Assembly: GCA_037074765.1 (NCBI GenBank)
Contig: JBAMDO010000131.1
Location: forward strand, 88,160 to 152,159
Source: Mansonella perstans
Taxonomy: Eukaryota > Nematoda > Chromadorea > Rhabditida > Onchocercidae
Length of the DNA stretch: 64,000 nt
Direction: 5' to 3'
The number at the start of each line of letters is the position of its first letter. Positions within the stretch are counted from its first letter, which is position 1. Shown here piece after piece: positions 1 to 11,283 of this stretch. The translations under genes and the position numbers were made by a program. Under the pieces are notes generated by a model, which saw nothing but the letters and a program-made list of their open reading frames with translations, had not been told where the DNA came from and made no database searches.

Positions 1-934
1 TGTGGAATATATTTTCACGAATTAAATATTCACAAATAAATAAAGTGAAAACATAATTAGCACTGAGTGAAAGTACGAAAAGTGTCTATGTTAATTGATG
101 AGATACTTGAGACTGATAAAATTTCTGAGATAAAACATATAATGATTCAGAACAACGTACAGTAACTATACACACTGTAATATACTATATTGTACTGTAC
201 AGTGACTGCAACGATATTAGAAAGTGAAAAAAAAATTTTGCTGTTTTCCGCACTAAAATGTCTTCTCCAATATTATTGCACTTAAATTATTAGAATATCA
301 CTTTCTTTATTTTTAGCAGCAAACTATTTGTCGATAGAAAGATACTGAAATTTAATTTCATTTATTTAACTTGGCAAGTGTCATAAAAAGCAATGCTCCA
401 ATAAATGCCACAAAAAAGAAAAAAAAAAAAAAAAAAAACAAAAGTGAAAAAGCATTATTTACCATATTACCAGAGAACAAATGACAGTTCTGAAAATTGG
501 GAGAAAAAAAATTGAATATAACACATTTGAAAAGAATATCTTTTGAATGAAGTGAAATTGAAAAAAAAAAATGAGTTTATTATGCTACTGGAACAAATAG
601 AAATTAATGAAGCTTTTTTTTTTCAGAAATAGAAATTAATGAAAAATTTGAAAAGGATGAAATCTTTTTCTTTATCAACTTAAATCTGTTTTAAAAATTT
701 ATATTGTTATCTTGTAATTATCCGTTTAATTCTTTTCTATTTATTTCTTGTTATTTAGACTTTAAAATTGCTTTTCAAAATTTCACAAAACATTTTAATT
801 CTATCTCTTTTTTTTCTGCTCAATTTTGATGTTGCTGAAATTGAAATCAAATGAAGTTATATGATTTGATGAGTACTAAAATTCATTCACTGATTTTACT
901 CAGTTTTTCTGATACCAGTATTTAACAAAATCAC
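1..934. other. Intron or intergenic, AT-rich
   Basis: No exon with splice borders or a convincing reading frame is visible. It probably belongs to the intron that follows the PXA exon ending at 935. It holds A-runs near 418-440 and several T-runs. Confidence 0.4.
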
Positions 935-3900
935 CTTGATAATATCGTTAACATTCCGTTGCTGAGCCAACTGCAGAATGGTTTCACGGAAGACAGTTAA
1001 TGCGCTAACATATGGCATGATTAGTTCACGGGCGCAAATGTTCGATGACATATCTCGACAAATTATTGCTTCACTGAAGGAAACAATATGTTATTATCAG
1101 TGAATCAGCTGAGAGCAACACTGCCTATACTTCGAAATTGATAAGAATTTCGAAACGTCCAAAGTTATTTATCACAATGAATAATTTTCATATTCATTAA
1201 ACAGCATGCCTAAAAGATTTTAATTATTTTTAAAGATTTTAACAAAAAAGAGATAGCAGTACTATTTCTATTAAAAAAAAAAAGGGAAAATTAACAAGCC
1301 TAGATTCAACGGTAAGAAAATTATCAATATCATTGGATGTAGGGCCAAGTACTTTTAATAATGAAGTCGCATGGGCAGCAATATTTCGTAACAATAAACA
1401 ATTCGGAATTTTATTTTCTTTTTCCTGAAAAAAAAATTTACAAATTAAGACTGATAACTTTAATTCATCAGTTTCAAATAATTGTCTGAATTCATCACGA
1501 CTTGCCCCATTTTCGATTTAAATTATATTGTAATTGTAATTATAACCATTAGCTATGTAGCAGAATGGAAATTTAGATTTTCCTGATTGAAATATGAATT
1601 GCTAATTTTGTTTTAAATTTTTCATATGAATGTTCCAATACTTTTTTTTTGCAATTTCAATTTTGATCATATCAATCATATTCACTTTGAAAATGTTCAG
1701 TCTAGGATAAATTTTCATCATATTCGTAGTGAGTGTCACTTTTACCATACTTTTGCTTCAAATTATAGAATGAAGAATGGTAGCTATTACATTGTTAATT
1801 ATATTGTAGCAAACAGGAAATGATTGATTCGAGTTCCAAACTGTTATTCGATTGCTATTTTAAGTTCCTTGAAACAGTATCTTCTAAGTTATAGTAGCTA
1901 GCTTCTAAATTATAGAGGCTTTTTTTTTAGGTTTTAAATTTAAATACATATATTGGAAAATTGAGAAACTAATTTGAACTATTAGAATTTTGTATGCAAA
2001 GGCTGATAAATTTCATAAAATAAAATTATTGCTAACCATTTCACTAATATATTTTTTGCCGAGGTCAATTATTTGATAGAATTTTTCAGCAATAATTTTC
2101 ATATCAATAACATTACGTAATGCTGCATTTACCTCCGATTTTATCTTGAAAAATTCATCCATTAATTGCAGCTCTCTCTTGTCATATTTTTGATTGCCCT
2201 ATAAGATAATTTTAATGCTAATTAATAAAATGAAACTCTGGTGATGATTAAAATCAAAATTTTTAAAACAGAGTAAATAAATGGTTCATTGATTCGTTTT
2301 TTCCAGTTCCATTTTCTCAAATGAAATTGGAATTGTAACTATCTGACCTGGAAAAAAACATTAGGTCGGTAAGTAAGCATTTGATCAATATTACTAAATG
2401 CTTGTTAACTTGGACATAAAATTATCTTTCCTGATAAATACAAGCATTATCACTATCAATTTATGGCTTAATAGCTCTCTTGTTGCATACTCAATAGAAG
2501 CATGTAAGAAAAACAAGGAAGTAAACACACTGATTAAAAAAAAGGAAGTAAACAAATTAATTAAAATGCAAGTTCAGGTAATTTAAAGCTATCCAGGTAA
2601 AATTAAATGAAGAGAGAAAAGAAATGCAAAACCTCGTTCACATCCGGTTTGTAATAGTGTCGAATGCATTTTCGAACTAAACGGAGAAATTCATTGGCAA
2701 TTTTTTCAAATTCTTCCGATCTATTCATTTCCATGCTTTCCAAATGATAGCGAATTTTTCGACCACTGAAAATTTACTAAAAATTTGGTAAGAAAATTGT
2801 TCGTAAATGTATTGGATATGATAAGACTTCAAAGAACAGGACATTGAATCAATATTATCAATGCATAAAAATCAATCTCAAATGTACTTTTTACTCTCTA
2901 AAAAAGATTTTTTTTTGAAAAAAAAGGGCTAGAAGATCAGTAAGTTCATGAACGGTATTTATGAGCCGGCAATGCAGAGTACAGAAAGGTAAACGATTCC
3001 GTCATTTGCAGAGAAATGTAAAAATGAAAATGTTAGATTAGAAGTGAAGAAATTTTAAAAACAGAGCAATCCCAACAAAAAAAAAGGTACTGGTAGATGT
3101 ATGAGACAAAACATCAGTCATCTTCAATAGTTTTCAAAAAAAAAAAAAAGTGTACAGTATTGCGAGATGGCATCATTAATAAATTTTCATAACATTTCAG
3201 CAATACACAACAAATGACAGTTTCACTTCAAGCAATTTGAATTGAATGTGAAAATTGAAATTGGAGGCAAATACATATATATATATATATATATACATAT
3301 GCATGCATGTGCATATATAGATAATGCATGCATTATTTTTGATATTTTACATACAAAAAAAAAAAAAAAAAATGCTGTTTAATATAATCTCCGAAAAAAA
3401 TTAAAGAAGAAAACTTCGGCGACAATTAATTGTACCAGAAATATTATTCATAGAATAAACGAGTTTAATTAGCACAATATGTCATGTGCTGTTTCATTTT
3501 TGAGCGTGTAAACGTTTGATTTCGTTCATGATGATGCAGTAAAGGTGTATCGCAAATGATTAAATGTTTTCGGGCTGAGTGGTCTAAAAAAGTTGTGAGA
3601 TCTTGATCACATAGCCAATTAGCATTTTCGGTTTCTATTTTATAATTACCGGGAGGTAAATGTGACAAAAAAAAAATCTGTTGACATTCCTTTCTTTCCC
3701 TAATACAACAAATAGTGCAGCAGATATTTTTAATCCAATGTATTTGTCAAATCATTTAGATTATTTATAATTCATGCAGCTTACATTCATTACCAAAGCT
3801 GATCTAGAAAGGATTCAATTTGATATGCTTATTTTGAAATAAATTACTGATTTCATAACTAGAGGAAAAATAAGATTATTTGTGATATTGGCAACAAAAT

Positions 3901-4548
3901 AATCATGGAAATAATTGAAATTAAACTGGAAGTAAATAGTTAATTTTATTAAAAGGAACATAGCGGAACATAAAAAGGAATTTTAGGCGTACTATGATTC
4001 AGCATTTCTACAAGTTTTTAACAAAATTTTCAACTTTTCCATTGAGAATTTTTCTATCAAAATATTGTCGAGTTATTTCCTTACCACAGTTTAGCTATTT
4101 AATAAACTAATAAACGAAGTGTAATTATTAAACTGATCGTTAAAATTTCAGAGAACAAGTAAAGAAATTGATTGCTTCGATAGCTGGATGAAAAATTTGA
4201 TATAATTGATATGTTGCATGAAGTTATTGCTTTAAAAATGAAATGATTTTCTTATATTGGCAATTTTTTTTCATTTTTTTTAGACTAGAAGATTTGATGA
4301 TTCCTGAATTAGAAATTTGAAAGTATTTTTAAAAAAAAATTTTAATTTATTTTGCGATACATGAAAAAATTGTTTTGCAATTTTTTTTGTATTCCATGCA
4401 TTTACCGGAAGTTTCAGAAATCATTGTCAGTATAAATATATCGGTGCAGGTAAATATTATCTTTAACATTGATGCTCTTTGACCATGAAAATGTTGATCC
4501 GGATCAGAAAATACAGCCAAATCTAATGGGTCATTTTGTGCATGAGCA
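935..4548 (-). CDS. PXA-domain protein, sorting nexin 13/14/19/25-like (partial, 3' end outside window)
   Basis: Exons read on the minus strand at about 4406-4548, 3514-3699, 2633-2765, 2037-2198, 1311-1424 (or 1300-1424) and 935-1073. The middle exons join in phase and give a helical region that includes FEKIANEFLRLVRKCIRHYY, then LLLRNIAAHATSLLKVLG, then ICARELIMPYVSAL. The order (an F.RDF..WY-like start, a leucine-rich helix, then an [IL]..E.L.P helix) fits the PXA domain of the SNX13/14/19/25 family, which act at endosome or ER contact sites. The first exon carries a hydrophobic stretch (IIFTCTDIFILTMI), consistent with the N-terminal membrane anchor of that family. The PX, RGS and nexin-C domains would lie left of the window. 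Two junctions are unresolved: 4406 to 3699 does not keep phase, and 1311 to 1073 keeps phase only with an atypical donor. The family call is by motif pattern only; the start codon was not found. Confidence 0.5.
3273..3312. repeat. (TA)n microsatellite with CATG-rich flank
   Basis: An alternating TA tract of about 20 bases is followed by interrupted ATGCATG-type sequence. It lies in an intron of the PXA-domain gene. Confidence 0.85.
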
Positions 4549-5750
4549 CTGCAAAAATGCTGCTGTTAAGCAATGCGTATGCAGTATTTGAAATTCAGTC
4601 AAGAAAAGCCAAAAGTACCATACCACTTTTCCAATAACAATCATCATATCATAAAAGCTGTCACGTGATGTTACGTGATGCTATATAATGTAATAAAGCC
4701 ACAAATCATTACAATAGGTTTCTGGTGTAGTAATTCAAAACGATTAATTTGCGGTAAAAAATGTGGGAAATTAAATTGGGCAATAAAAAATAAAATAACT
4801 GATAATGAATAAATATATTTTTAAAATTTTTGAAATTTTAAATTATTTTTGTTACCTTTATTCCTCCATTAATTAGTTGTCTATTTTATTTAACTGGCAA
4901 CATATGATAAGAATGATCTGACGAAGAGCATATTTGATACTAAACGCAAGAGTTAATTTTATGAAAAATTTGCTGTTGGCAATCAATTCCGTTATAATTG
5001 TGTAATAATTTTTTGTATGATTAATTAGCACAAATAATATTTCAGAATAACAGCAAATATGAAAAGTAAATTGCTAAAAAAATGAAAAAAAAAAACCTAC
5101 CAAAAATTGAACTTTTACAGCAAATTGAACCTGTTGAATTGTGCACAAAAATACGGTCCCATCATTTCCCAGTTTTTTTTCCCCGTTTTGCTTTCTTCTT
5201 CCCATGAAGAGGTCAACTAACTATTTGTCAACTATCTTTCAATAAACAGGAAAAAAACACACAAAAAAAGAAAAAAAAAGAACGAAGATTTCTAATATGG
5301 AAAATTTGCTCGCGATGAAATGACTATATTGACCACATTGTTTTGATTGAATGAAAAAAAATTTTTCGTGTTTTTAATTTTCATTTTATGCTTGAAGCAA
5401 AAGTATAAATTGATGATTTTCTTTTTTTTGCTTTTCTTATTGAACTTTTTTTTTGTCTTTTAAAACGATTTATAACATTGCAAAAGAGAAAAGGTAAAAA
5501 TAGCTCCTTCTTCTTCTTTGGTAGGAAAAAAAAGCAAACTTTTTTCTTTTACAAAGTTAGAAAATTTCCTTTTCAGTTTTATTGACTTTCTCGGCAAAAT
5601 CTTTTTTTAGCCACAAATGAACAAATGTAAAAGCGCAGTGATAATGCAAAAAATTTTAATGAAAATAATTTTGTGATTTTTTTTTATTTTTTGATCACAA
5701 TTTAAATGAATTTATGGTCATAATTTTTTTTTTCAAATAAATATTTTTAA
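4549..5750. other. Non-coding stretch upstream of the PXA-domain exons
   Basis: AT-rich. A minus-strand open segment at 5101-5205 starts with ATG (MGRRKQNGEKK...) and ends at a good GTAGGT donor, but its phase does not fit the exon at 4548, so I do not call it an exon. Nothing else is supported. Confidence 0.3.
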
Positions 5751-5754
5751 AATT

Positions 5755-6060
5755 ACTTAAATGATAATAGATGGCGCAATTTGTAATGCTTAAATGGCAG
5801 CAGATGGTGCAATTTGTAATACTTAAAAAATATCAATGTACAATACATTTTTTTCATTTTACTTTACATACTCAAATAAATAATTTTAAAATCACTTAGC
5901 TTGTTTTTGCTTTCTTTTTCTTGAACTTAAATGGATAATGGAATTTAAAAGAAAGAAAGAGAAGTGACAAATTGGTTTTTCCAGAAATGCCGAAACAAAA
6001 AAAAAATCCCGGAAATGTTCTTAAATTGCAATGTTGCGAGCTATGGAAAGGACATATGGG
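5755..6060 (+). repeat. Dispersed repeat, copy 1
   Basis: About 270 bases closely match 29300-29555 in the same orientation. Shared landmarks in order are TAGATGGCGCAATTTGTAAT, ATCAATGTACAATACAT, a T-run, TTTAAAATCACTTAGCTTGT, AGAAAGAAA, CCGAAACAAAA and TGTTGCGAGCTATG. The opening motif is doubled in this copy (near 5768 and 5802). No coding capacity or terminal repeat is seen, so this could be a short non-autonomous element or an old duplication. Confidence 0.75.
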
Positions 6061-7614
6061 TGAGAAAAATGTAAACTTTAATGTAAACTTTTAAGAAAAA
6101 AGAATGTTTCGATTATTTCTAAATATTTCTGAATGATACACACACCCAAAATACCAACATACCAAGAACTATTTCAGGAAATTAAATTCTTTCACGTGTC
6201 ATTTACTTAAATTAAATAATTTAAGGTTCCAAAATAAATTTAGAAGTTTGCAAAATTTGGAATTCCATTAAAATAATTTTAACTTAAAAAATAACATTAT
6301 ATGCATTCTAAGGTCAAATATCGAAGAGGAACTTTTGTGTTTTTCTGCTTGAATTGAAATTATAGCAGAGATTTGTTTGATATGTGCTTTAGCTATTATC
6401 GGATAATGCTATATTATGGTGTAAGAGTTAAACATGGAATATGATAATAAGAATGATTTGAAAATGATAGATTATATCTATTGCTAATGATATTATTGAA
6501 CAAATCCCTATTTGAGGAATGAAAAATTTTTTTTGAAAATTTGAAATCTTCAAATAAATCTAATAAAAAGCATAATTTGCTACGGCAATAACAAGGAATG
6601 ATCGGACGAAGATCATGAAAAACATAAGTTAAGCCGCTGATCTGTTTGGCCTAAAAATAAAAGAACAAAGGATAAGCCATTCAGCAATTTACTTAAAAAG
6701 AGTGTTTAAACTGTTAACATCATCGGTAAGCTCAGTTTAAAAACATATAGCATAGAATGAATTGGTCATTCTTGATCATCACATTTTCTCGGCCATTTTA
6801 TAACAGCTGTCGTCGATCTCTTCAAAATCTGATATGATAAAAAGCAAACTGAATGTGTGGATTGAATAAAATATAAAAATGTCAGTACATTAACACTTTA
6901 GATTTTCAAAGAAAACAATTTTGTAACAACAACCAACTTTTATCAATGTCAAGAGGTAATATATATATTGTACAAAAGGATATATCTGAGAGGAGAGATG
7001 CGGATAACATGTAGGAGTTGCAGAGATTCCTGAAATATGATTTGATGAGAGAATTCTTCTTGTTCTTGGCTTAGCTTAAGAAAGATTTTACCCATGTTTG
7101 TTACAGACTCGCTGATGATTGAGAAGGCCGATGCGTGATAGGTAAGTGTGTTTACATAAAGTATAACGGAAGATCTGTTTAGGTAGTTTTGCGCGATGCT
7201 CAGATTTTTCTGTGTTGTCTTATCTCCCCAAGGCAGATTCTACGGCTAATCTCGAGGGAAACAGCAGCATTTTGGGAAATGTGTCGCCCGAAAAGCAGAA
7301 TTGGACCGCTAATAGCACTGAATAGCTTAAATTGAAGTATTGTTTTGGGGAATTATTAGAACCCCGTTCTTGAGGGCAGTAGTTATTTAAATAGCAATGA
7401 TGGTGATAAAATGAACCAGGAATTTTTTCTGTTATCAAAAAGAGCACAGAGAGTGATGCGACCAGAGATAGAATGTTGCAGATGTCAAGAGAAACAGCAA
7501 GAGAACAATGACTGTACGTCATAAAAGCAGTGATTGAAAGAGTAAACATGTGATGCGAAAAAAGAGGCAAGTCAGGTCTAGTCAAGTGTTGATTTTTGAA
7601 TTTCTAACCGTAGG
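6061..7614. other. Non-coding stretch with a coding-like relic near 7193-7318
   Basis: No complete gene. On the plus strand 7193-7318 is open for about 40 codons with balanced codon use (SDFSVLSYLPKADSTANLEG...) and stops at a TAG. The 121-codon minus-strand frame over 7220-7585 has no splice context and a composition unlike the real exons nearby, so I treat it as a shadow. Confidence 0.3.
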
Positions 7615-7850
7615 CTAGTTCATTTTGGAATTGCTAATAGTTTTGCCATGGTTAATTCGACCCGAAGTTGCTAACAATTTTGCCTGATTTAACCTGAAAT
7701 TGACTGACTCGTCAATTTCGGTTAATAGTTTCGCCGTAACTAGTTCATTTCGGAATAACTAATAACTTTGCTATAAATGGTTCGTCCCGGAGTTGCTAAT
7801 AATTTTGCCATGACTGGTTGGTTCGTTCCGGAATTGCTAATAAATCTGAT
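7615..7850. repeat. Degenerate tandem array, about 38-bp unit
   Basis: Roughly six copies of a unit like GTTCATTTCGGAATTGCTAA followed by TAATTTTGCCATGACTG begin near 7615, 7652, 7710, 7740, 7780 and 7817. The third copy is strongly diverged. The array ends about 250 bases before the MRPS7 start codon. Confidence 0.75.
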
Positions 7851-8098
7851 GTAAACGTGAGGGATATAAACGTTGACTAGTTGTTTCACGTTGCTGCAGT
7901 ATAACGTGCGTGGGTGGTTGTTTACACTTAATAGTGCGGAAAAGTTGCCGGTTTATAGCTGCACTTTTATAAATTAAATTAAATGCTTAGTCAGTGAAGC
8001 TAAAATACGTAAAACTAAAGGAAGAGAGTGACAATAGACAGTAGTGTTTCGCGTTATCATATCTTCCTATACAATCCCAATTTAATGCATATTGCAGC

Positions 8099-10197
8099 AT
8101 GAAACTGTTGGCAAAATTATTTGAAAACGGATCTTGTCTGTGCGTATATAGTATCACATCTAAACGGTTCCTTTCCGGATCTGCTGCATTATGTTCCAGA
8201 TATGACCCGAGAGTATTTCGTGAACCAATTGTAGATCTGGAGCAGGTTGTCGTTATTTACCAGTAATTTCTTCATGTTATTAAAATTTAACAATCTTTGG
8301 CTTAGGTGACAATATGACAGCTAGTTTTATTTAGCTACGCTGGCTTTTGTTTATGATTGTTATTTGGAACTTAGTTTGTTTTGCATATTTTACTGTCGCT
8401 GCTGTAAGCATATCGTGAGGCATTAAAGGGGATCTGTTATTACACAATGCGTATGAGGAAGAGAGCTGTATAACTGAGCTTGTTTATTTAAATTTATTGG
8501 AATGGATTGCTTGACTTGTATTTTTTCTTTTCTTTTTGTATCTGGTGCGAAAATAAGATGATCCAGTATATTACATATGATGAAGTGAAAAGATCTTAGG
8601 ACCGTAAGATTATACCATTCTTCATCAAACTATATAAGGTAGAAAATTAAAAGGATTTGAAGCTTTATAGTCACTTTCAGCTTAATCAACCGTTGGATTC
8701 AGAAGATGACCGTCGGTACTGTTATATAAAAGCAATGACCAGCACTCAGACTCCAGTATTTTATCGAAACGCTGTCATAGATAGATTAATAAATGTTTGT
8801 ATGCTATGTGGAATGAAAGGTTAATTTTCTTTTTTCTTTTTCATTATTTCATTAACCAAATGAAAGTTTCTAATGCGGTGTGGGATTTTTCGTCATATTC
8901 TTTTTTTCAGTGTTGGCTTGGAGTTTCTCGTTGTGCCATTCCTTTTCATATCGAAATTAGAACCTTTTGAAACTTTGGAGTTTTAATTGTCTAATCTGTT
9001 TGAGTTGTTGTTTTTTAACTTCTTGGCAGAGTACAATCTGTCTTAGACCGTGATACATAGAATATCTGTGTCACTTCACCAGGTTGAATATTTTCCTGAT
9101 GGGAATCTATGACAGCTTTTTATAAGAATTCTTTCTGAGTGGAATCGTTGTTCTCTATTCCATTCACTTGTTTATTAATTTTAATTTTTTAATCTGTTTG
9201 AGTTGTAATTTATATCGTTGAATTTTACTGTACCAAACTTTCAGCATACCACCTTGCTTCCAGGATGACAGACTCACTTATAACGATATATCTAAATTAT
9301 TTATTCCATGTCGCATAGCTTTGAAATGTCATGTCAACTCCTTAGAGTTATCGGATATTTATTTAAATTGAAAAGCCTTCAAGTGAGGCAAAATCAATGC
9401 ATTTTAATGTCTTCTTATGTTGCAGAGAAAATGCGGAATATTGTTTTGGAGGCATTAGAAATAATAAAAAGACGTCAGTACAATTTATGGAGAAGTGCTA
9501 ACGATGAACGGAAGCAGAAAATAGAGCTTGATCCAGTAGCAATTGTTGAAAAAGCTATCAAGAATTGCTGTCCCATAATGATTCTACGCCCATTCATTCG
9601 TGGTAAATCTTTTTTTTTATTCACTTTTTTTTCAAATTTTTGTTTGAAGTGTAAGTCGACTATAAATAATATATTAAATGCGTGAAAGTAGATGCCAACT
9701 CTTCGCTTAAAGCTATATATAATCATCTTTATTGCAAAAATGTTATCTTGTCTTAAATAACCATCAAAAATTTTTCATTATCCTTTACGAAATCTGTTGC
9801 TGTATGCTTTGGCTAACATACATCCTGGTTTTCTGGTTATTTGTTTAACTTTAACTTAATGCGCGGTTTAAGTTGCGCAGTTTCAATTTTGTTCTTAAAA
9901 ATGCAGTATCAGTTGTCCGGAAAACAGTTTCTGCGTATGGGGAATTTTTTTTTAGGTGGGCAAACGTATATGGTGCCATGTCCGATATCGGAACACCACG
10001 CTGAATTCCGAGCAATGAAAACGATGCGCGACATCTGCCGGAAAAAAACTTTTCACGGTGCGATGCATTTTGAGCACATACTAGCTGATGAATTGCTTGC
10101 TGCTTACAAAAATGAAGGATTAACGGTACAAGCAAAACAGGATTTGCACAAGCAGTGTGAAGCAAATCGCGCTTATGTTCATTATAGGAGACTGTAA
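8099..10197 (+). CDS. MRPS7: Mitochondrial small-subunit ribosomal protein uS7m
   Basis: Five exons at 8099-8245, 8600-8638, 8681-8819, 9426-9602 and 9956-10197 join with consistent phases to about 247 residues, the usual MRPS7 length. Exon 1 is rich in Lys/Arg/Ser and looks like a mitochondrial targeting peptide (MKLLAKLFENGS...KRFLSG). The body has the uS7 pattern: VIDRLINVCMLCGMK, then KNCCPIMILRP, then RGGQTYMVPCPISEHH, matching the family's vkPi.v..rr.GG..yqvP core, and it ends in the expected helix (ADELLAAYKNEG). The protein binds the 3' domain of 12S rRNA in the mitoribosome head. A TTGCAG lies immediately before the ATG and may be a spliced-leader acceptor. Exon 2 is only 39 bases (13 codons) but keeps phase. 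Vti1 follows 1.1 kb downstream on the same strand. Confidence 0.92.
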
Positions 10198-11283
10198 AAT
10201 TTTCGACATGTTAGCATATAATTTTTGATTTCTAAGTAGTTAAATGTTTAATGTGTTGAATAATGTCAAATATTTTTGTTGAAAAATGATAAAAACATGA
10301 TGTTGGTCTGTAACGACTGGTCTGTTTATCATGATGAAAGCATGATGTTGGTTCTGTAACGACTGGTCTGTTTATGTTACATGATTTTATCGTCTATATA
10401 TTTCCCATTGTACATAATTAACAGGTTTTAATATATTAGCGCTTCGCAAAATTTGCTCTGAAATTGAAACTATTTTTATAGTTCATTGTATTTTGCAACT
10501 GTCAGATAGTGAATTCCGGATTTTTTAAAAATAATTCATGGTGTGTGCTTCACAAAATACTTCAGTATGATGTCACGCCGATAAGTAAATACACATTTTT
10601 TTGTTTGAATTTTACAAATTTATGCGATGAGTTTTTCGGTGCAATTGAAGTGGATAAATAATTGCACATTGTTGTTAGTGCAGATTGTTTGGTTTTGTCC
10701 CATATTTTTTCAATTGAGAAGTGTCACCAGTATCGTTTTGCAGCGCGATATTGTTGTGGGCGATGTCCACATCGGCAGAATGAAGGCTGTTCCTTTTTTT
10801 TGGAAGTCATTCTTGCTTTGCAAATCAGCTATAAATTAAAGTACTCCCACATTGTTTTATTTGTTCCGTAAGGTGCTTCAAAACTTGTTATATCTTCTCG
10901 ACTTGAATTGGTTTTTTTCGATTTTCCTTTCAGCCTCTTTTTTTATAGCTTTACGGGAAGCTTTTATTTACTAATGCAAGCACTACTTAAATATAATTTG
11001 TTATTTCGAAGCATTGTCACCAACACATTCCCTAAATATGTCTGGTCTTTCAGTTATACTGAACATTAGTTACATCTTGGTAAGGTTGTCGGAAAGCTTA
11101 CGGAATATTTATTATTAAAATTGAACAAATTATTGTTCAAATGATTGTAACAAAAGGATATGCGAAGGAGCGGTTTAGTTTCACATGGCGAAGTTTTGAT
11201 TATTGCGCTATTATTCTATTTACTATGAATTTTTTCGGTCTTTCAGGATATTATGATGTTATCCCGAAACTAATTTACTAGTA
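10198..11283. other. MRPS7 3' region and gap before Vti1
   Basis: Non-coding. It contains a short tandem duplication at 10293-10378. Open frames at 10627-10871 lack splice sites and family resemblance. The gap is too long for a classic compact operon, but polycistronic transcription of MRPS7 and Vti1 cannot be excluded from sequence. Confidence 0.4.
10293..10378. repeat. Two-copy tandem duplication, about 48-bp spacing
   Basis: CATGATGTTGGT(T)CTGTAACG followed by ACTGGTCTGTTTAT occurs at 10293-10330 and again at 10341-10378. It lies in the likely 3' UTR or downstream region of MRPS7. Confidence 0.8.

Noticed and set aside
5101..5205. Minus-strand ATG exon candidate (MGRRKQNGEKK) upstream of the PXA gene
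   Set aside because: Good donor but its phase does not fit the next exon at 4548.
7220..7585. 121-codon minus-strand open frame
   Set aside because: No splice context or recognised motif, and the more coding-like reading is on the opposite strand.
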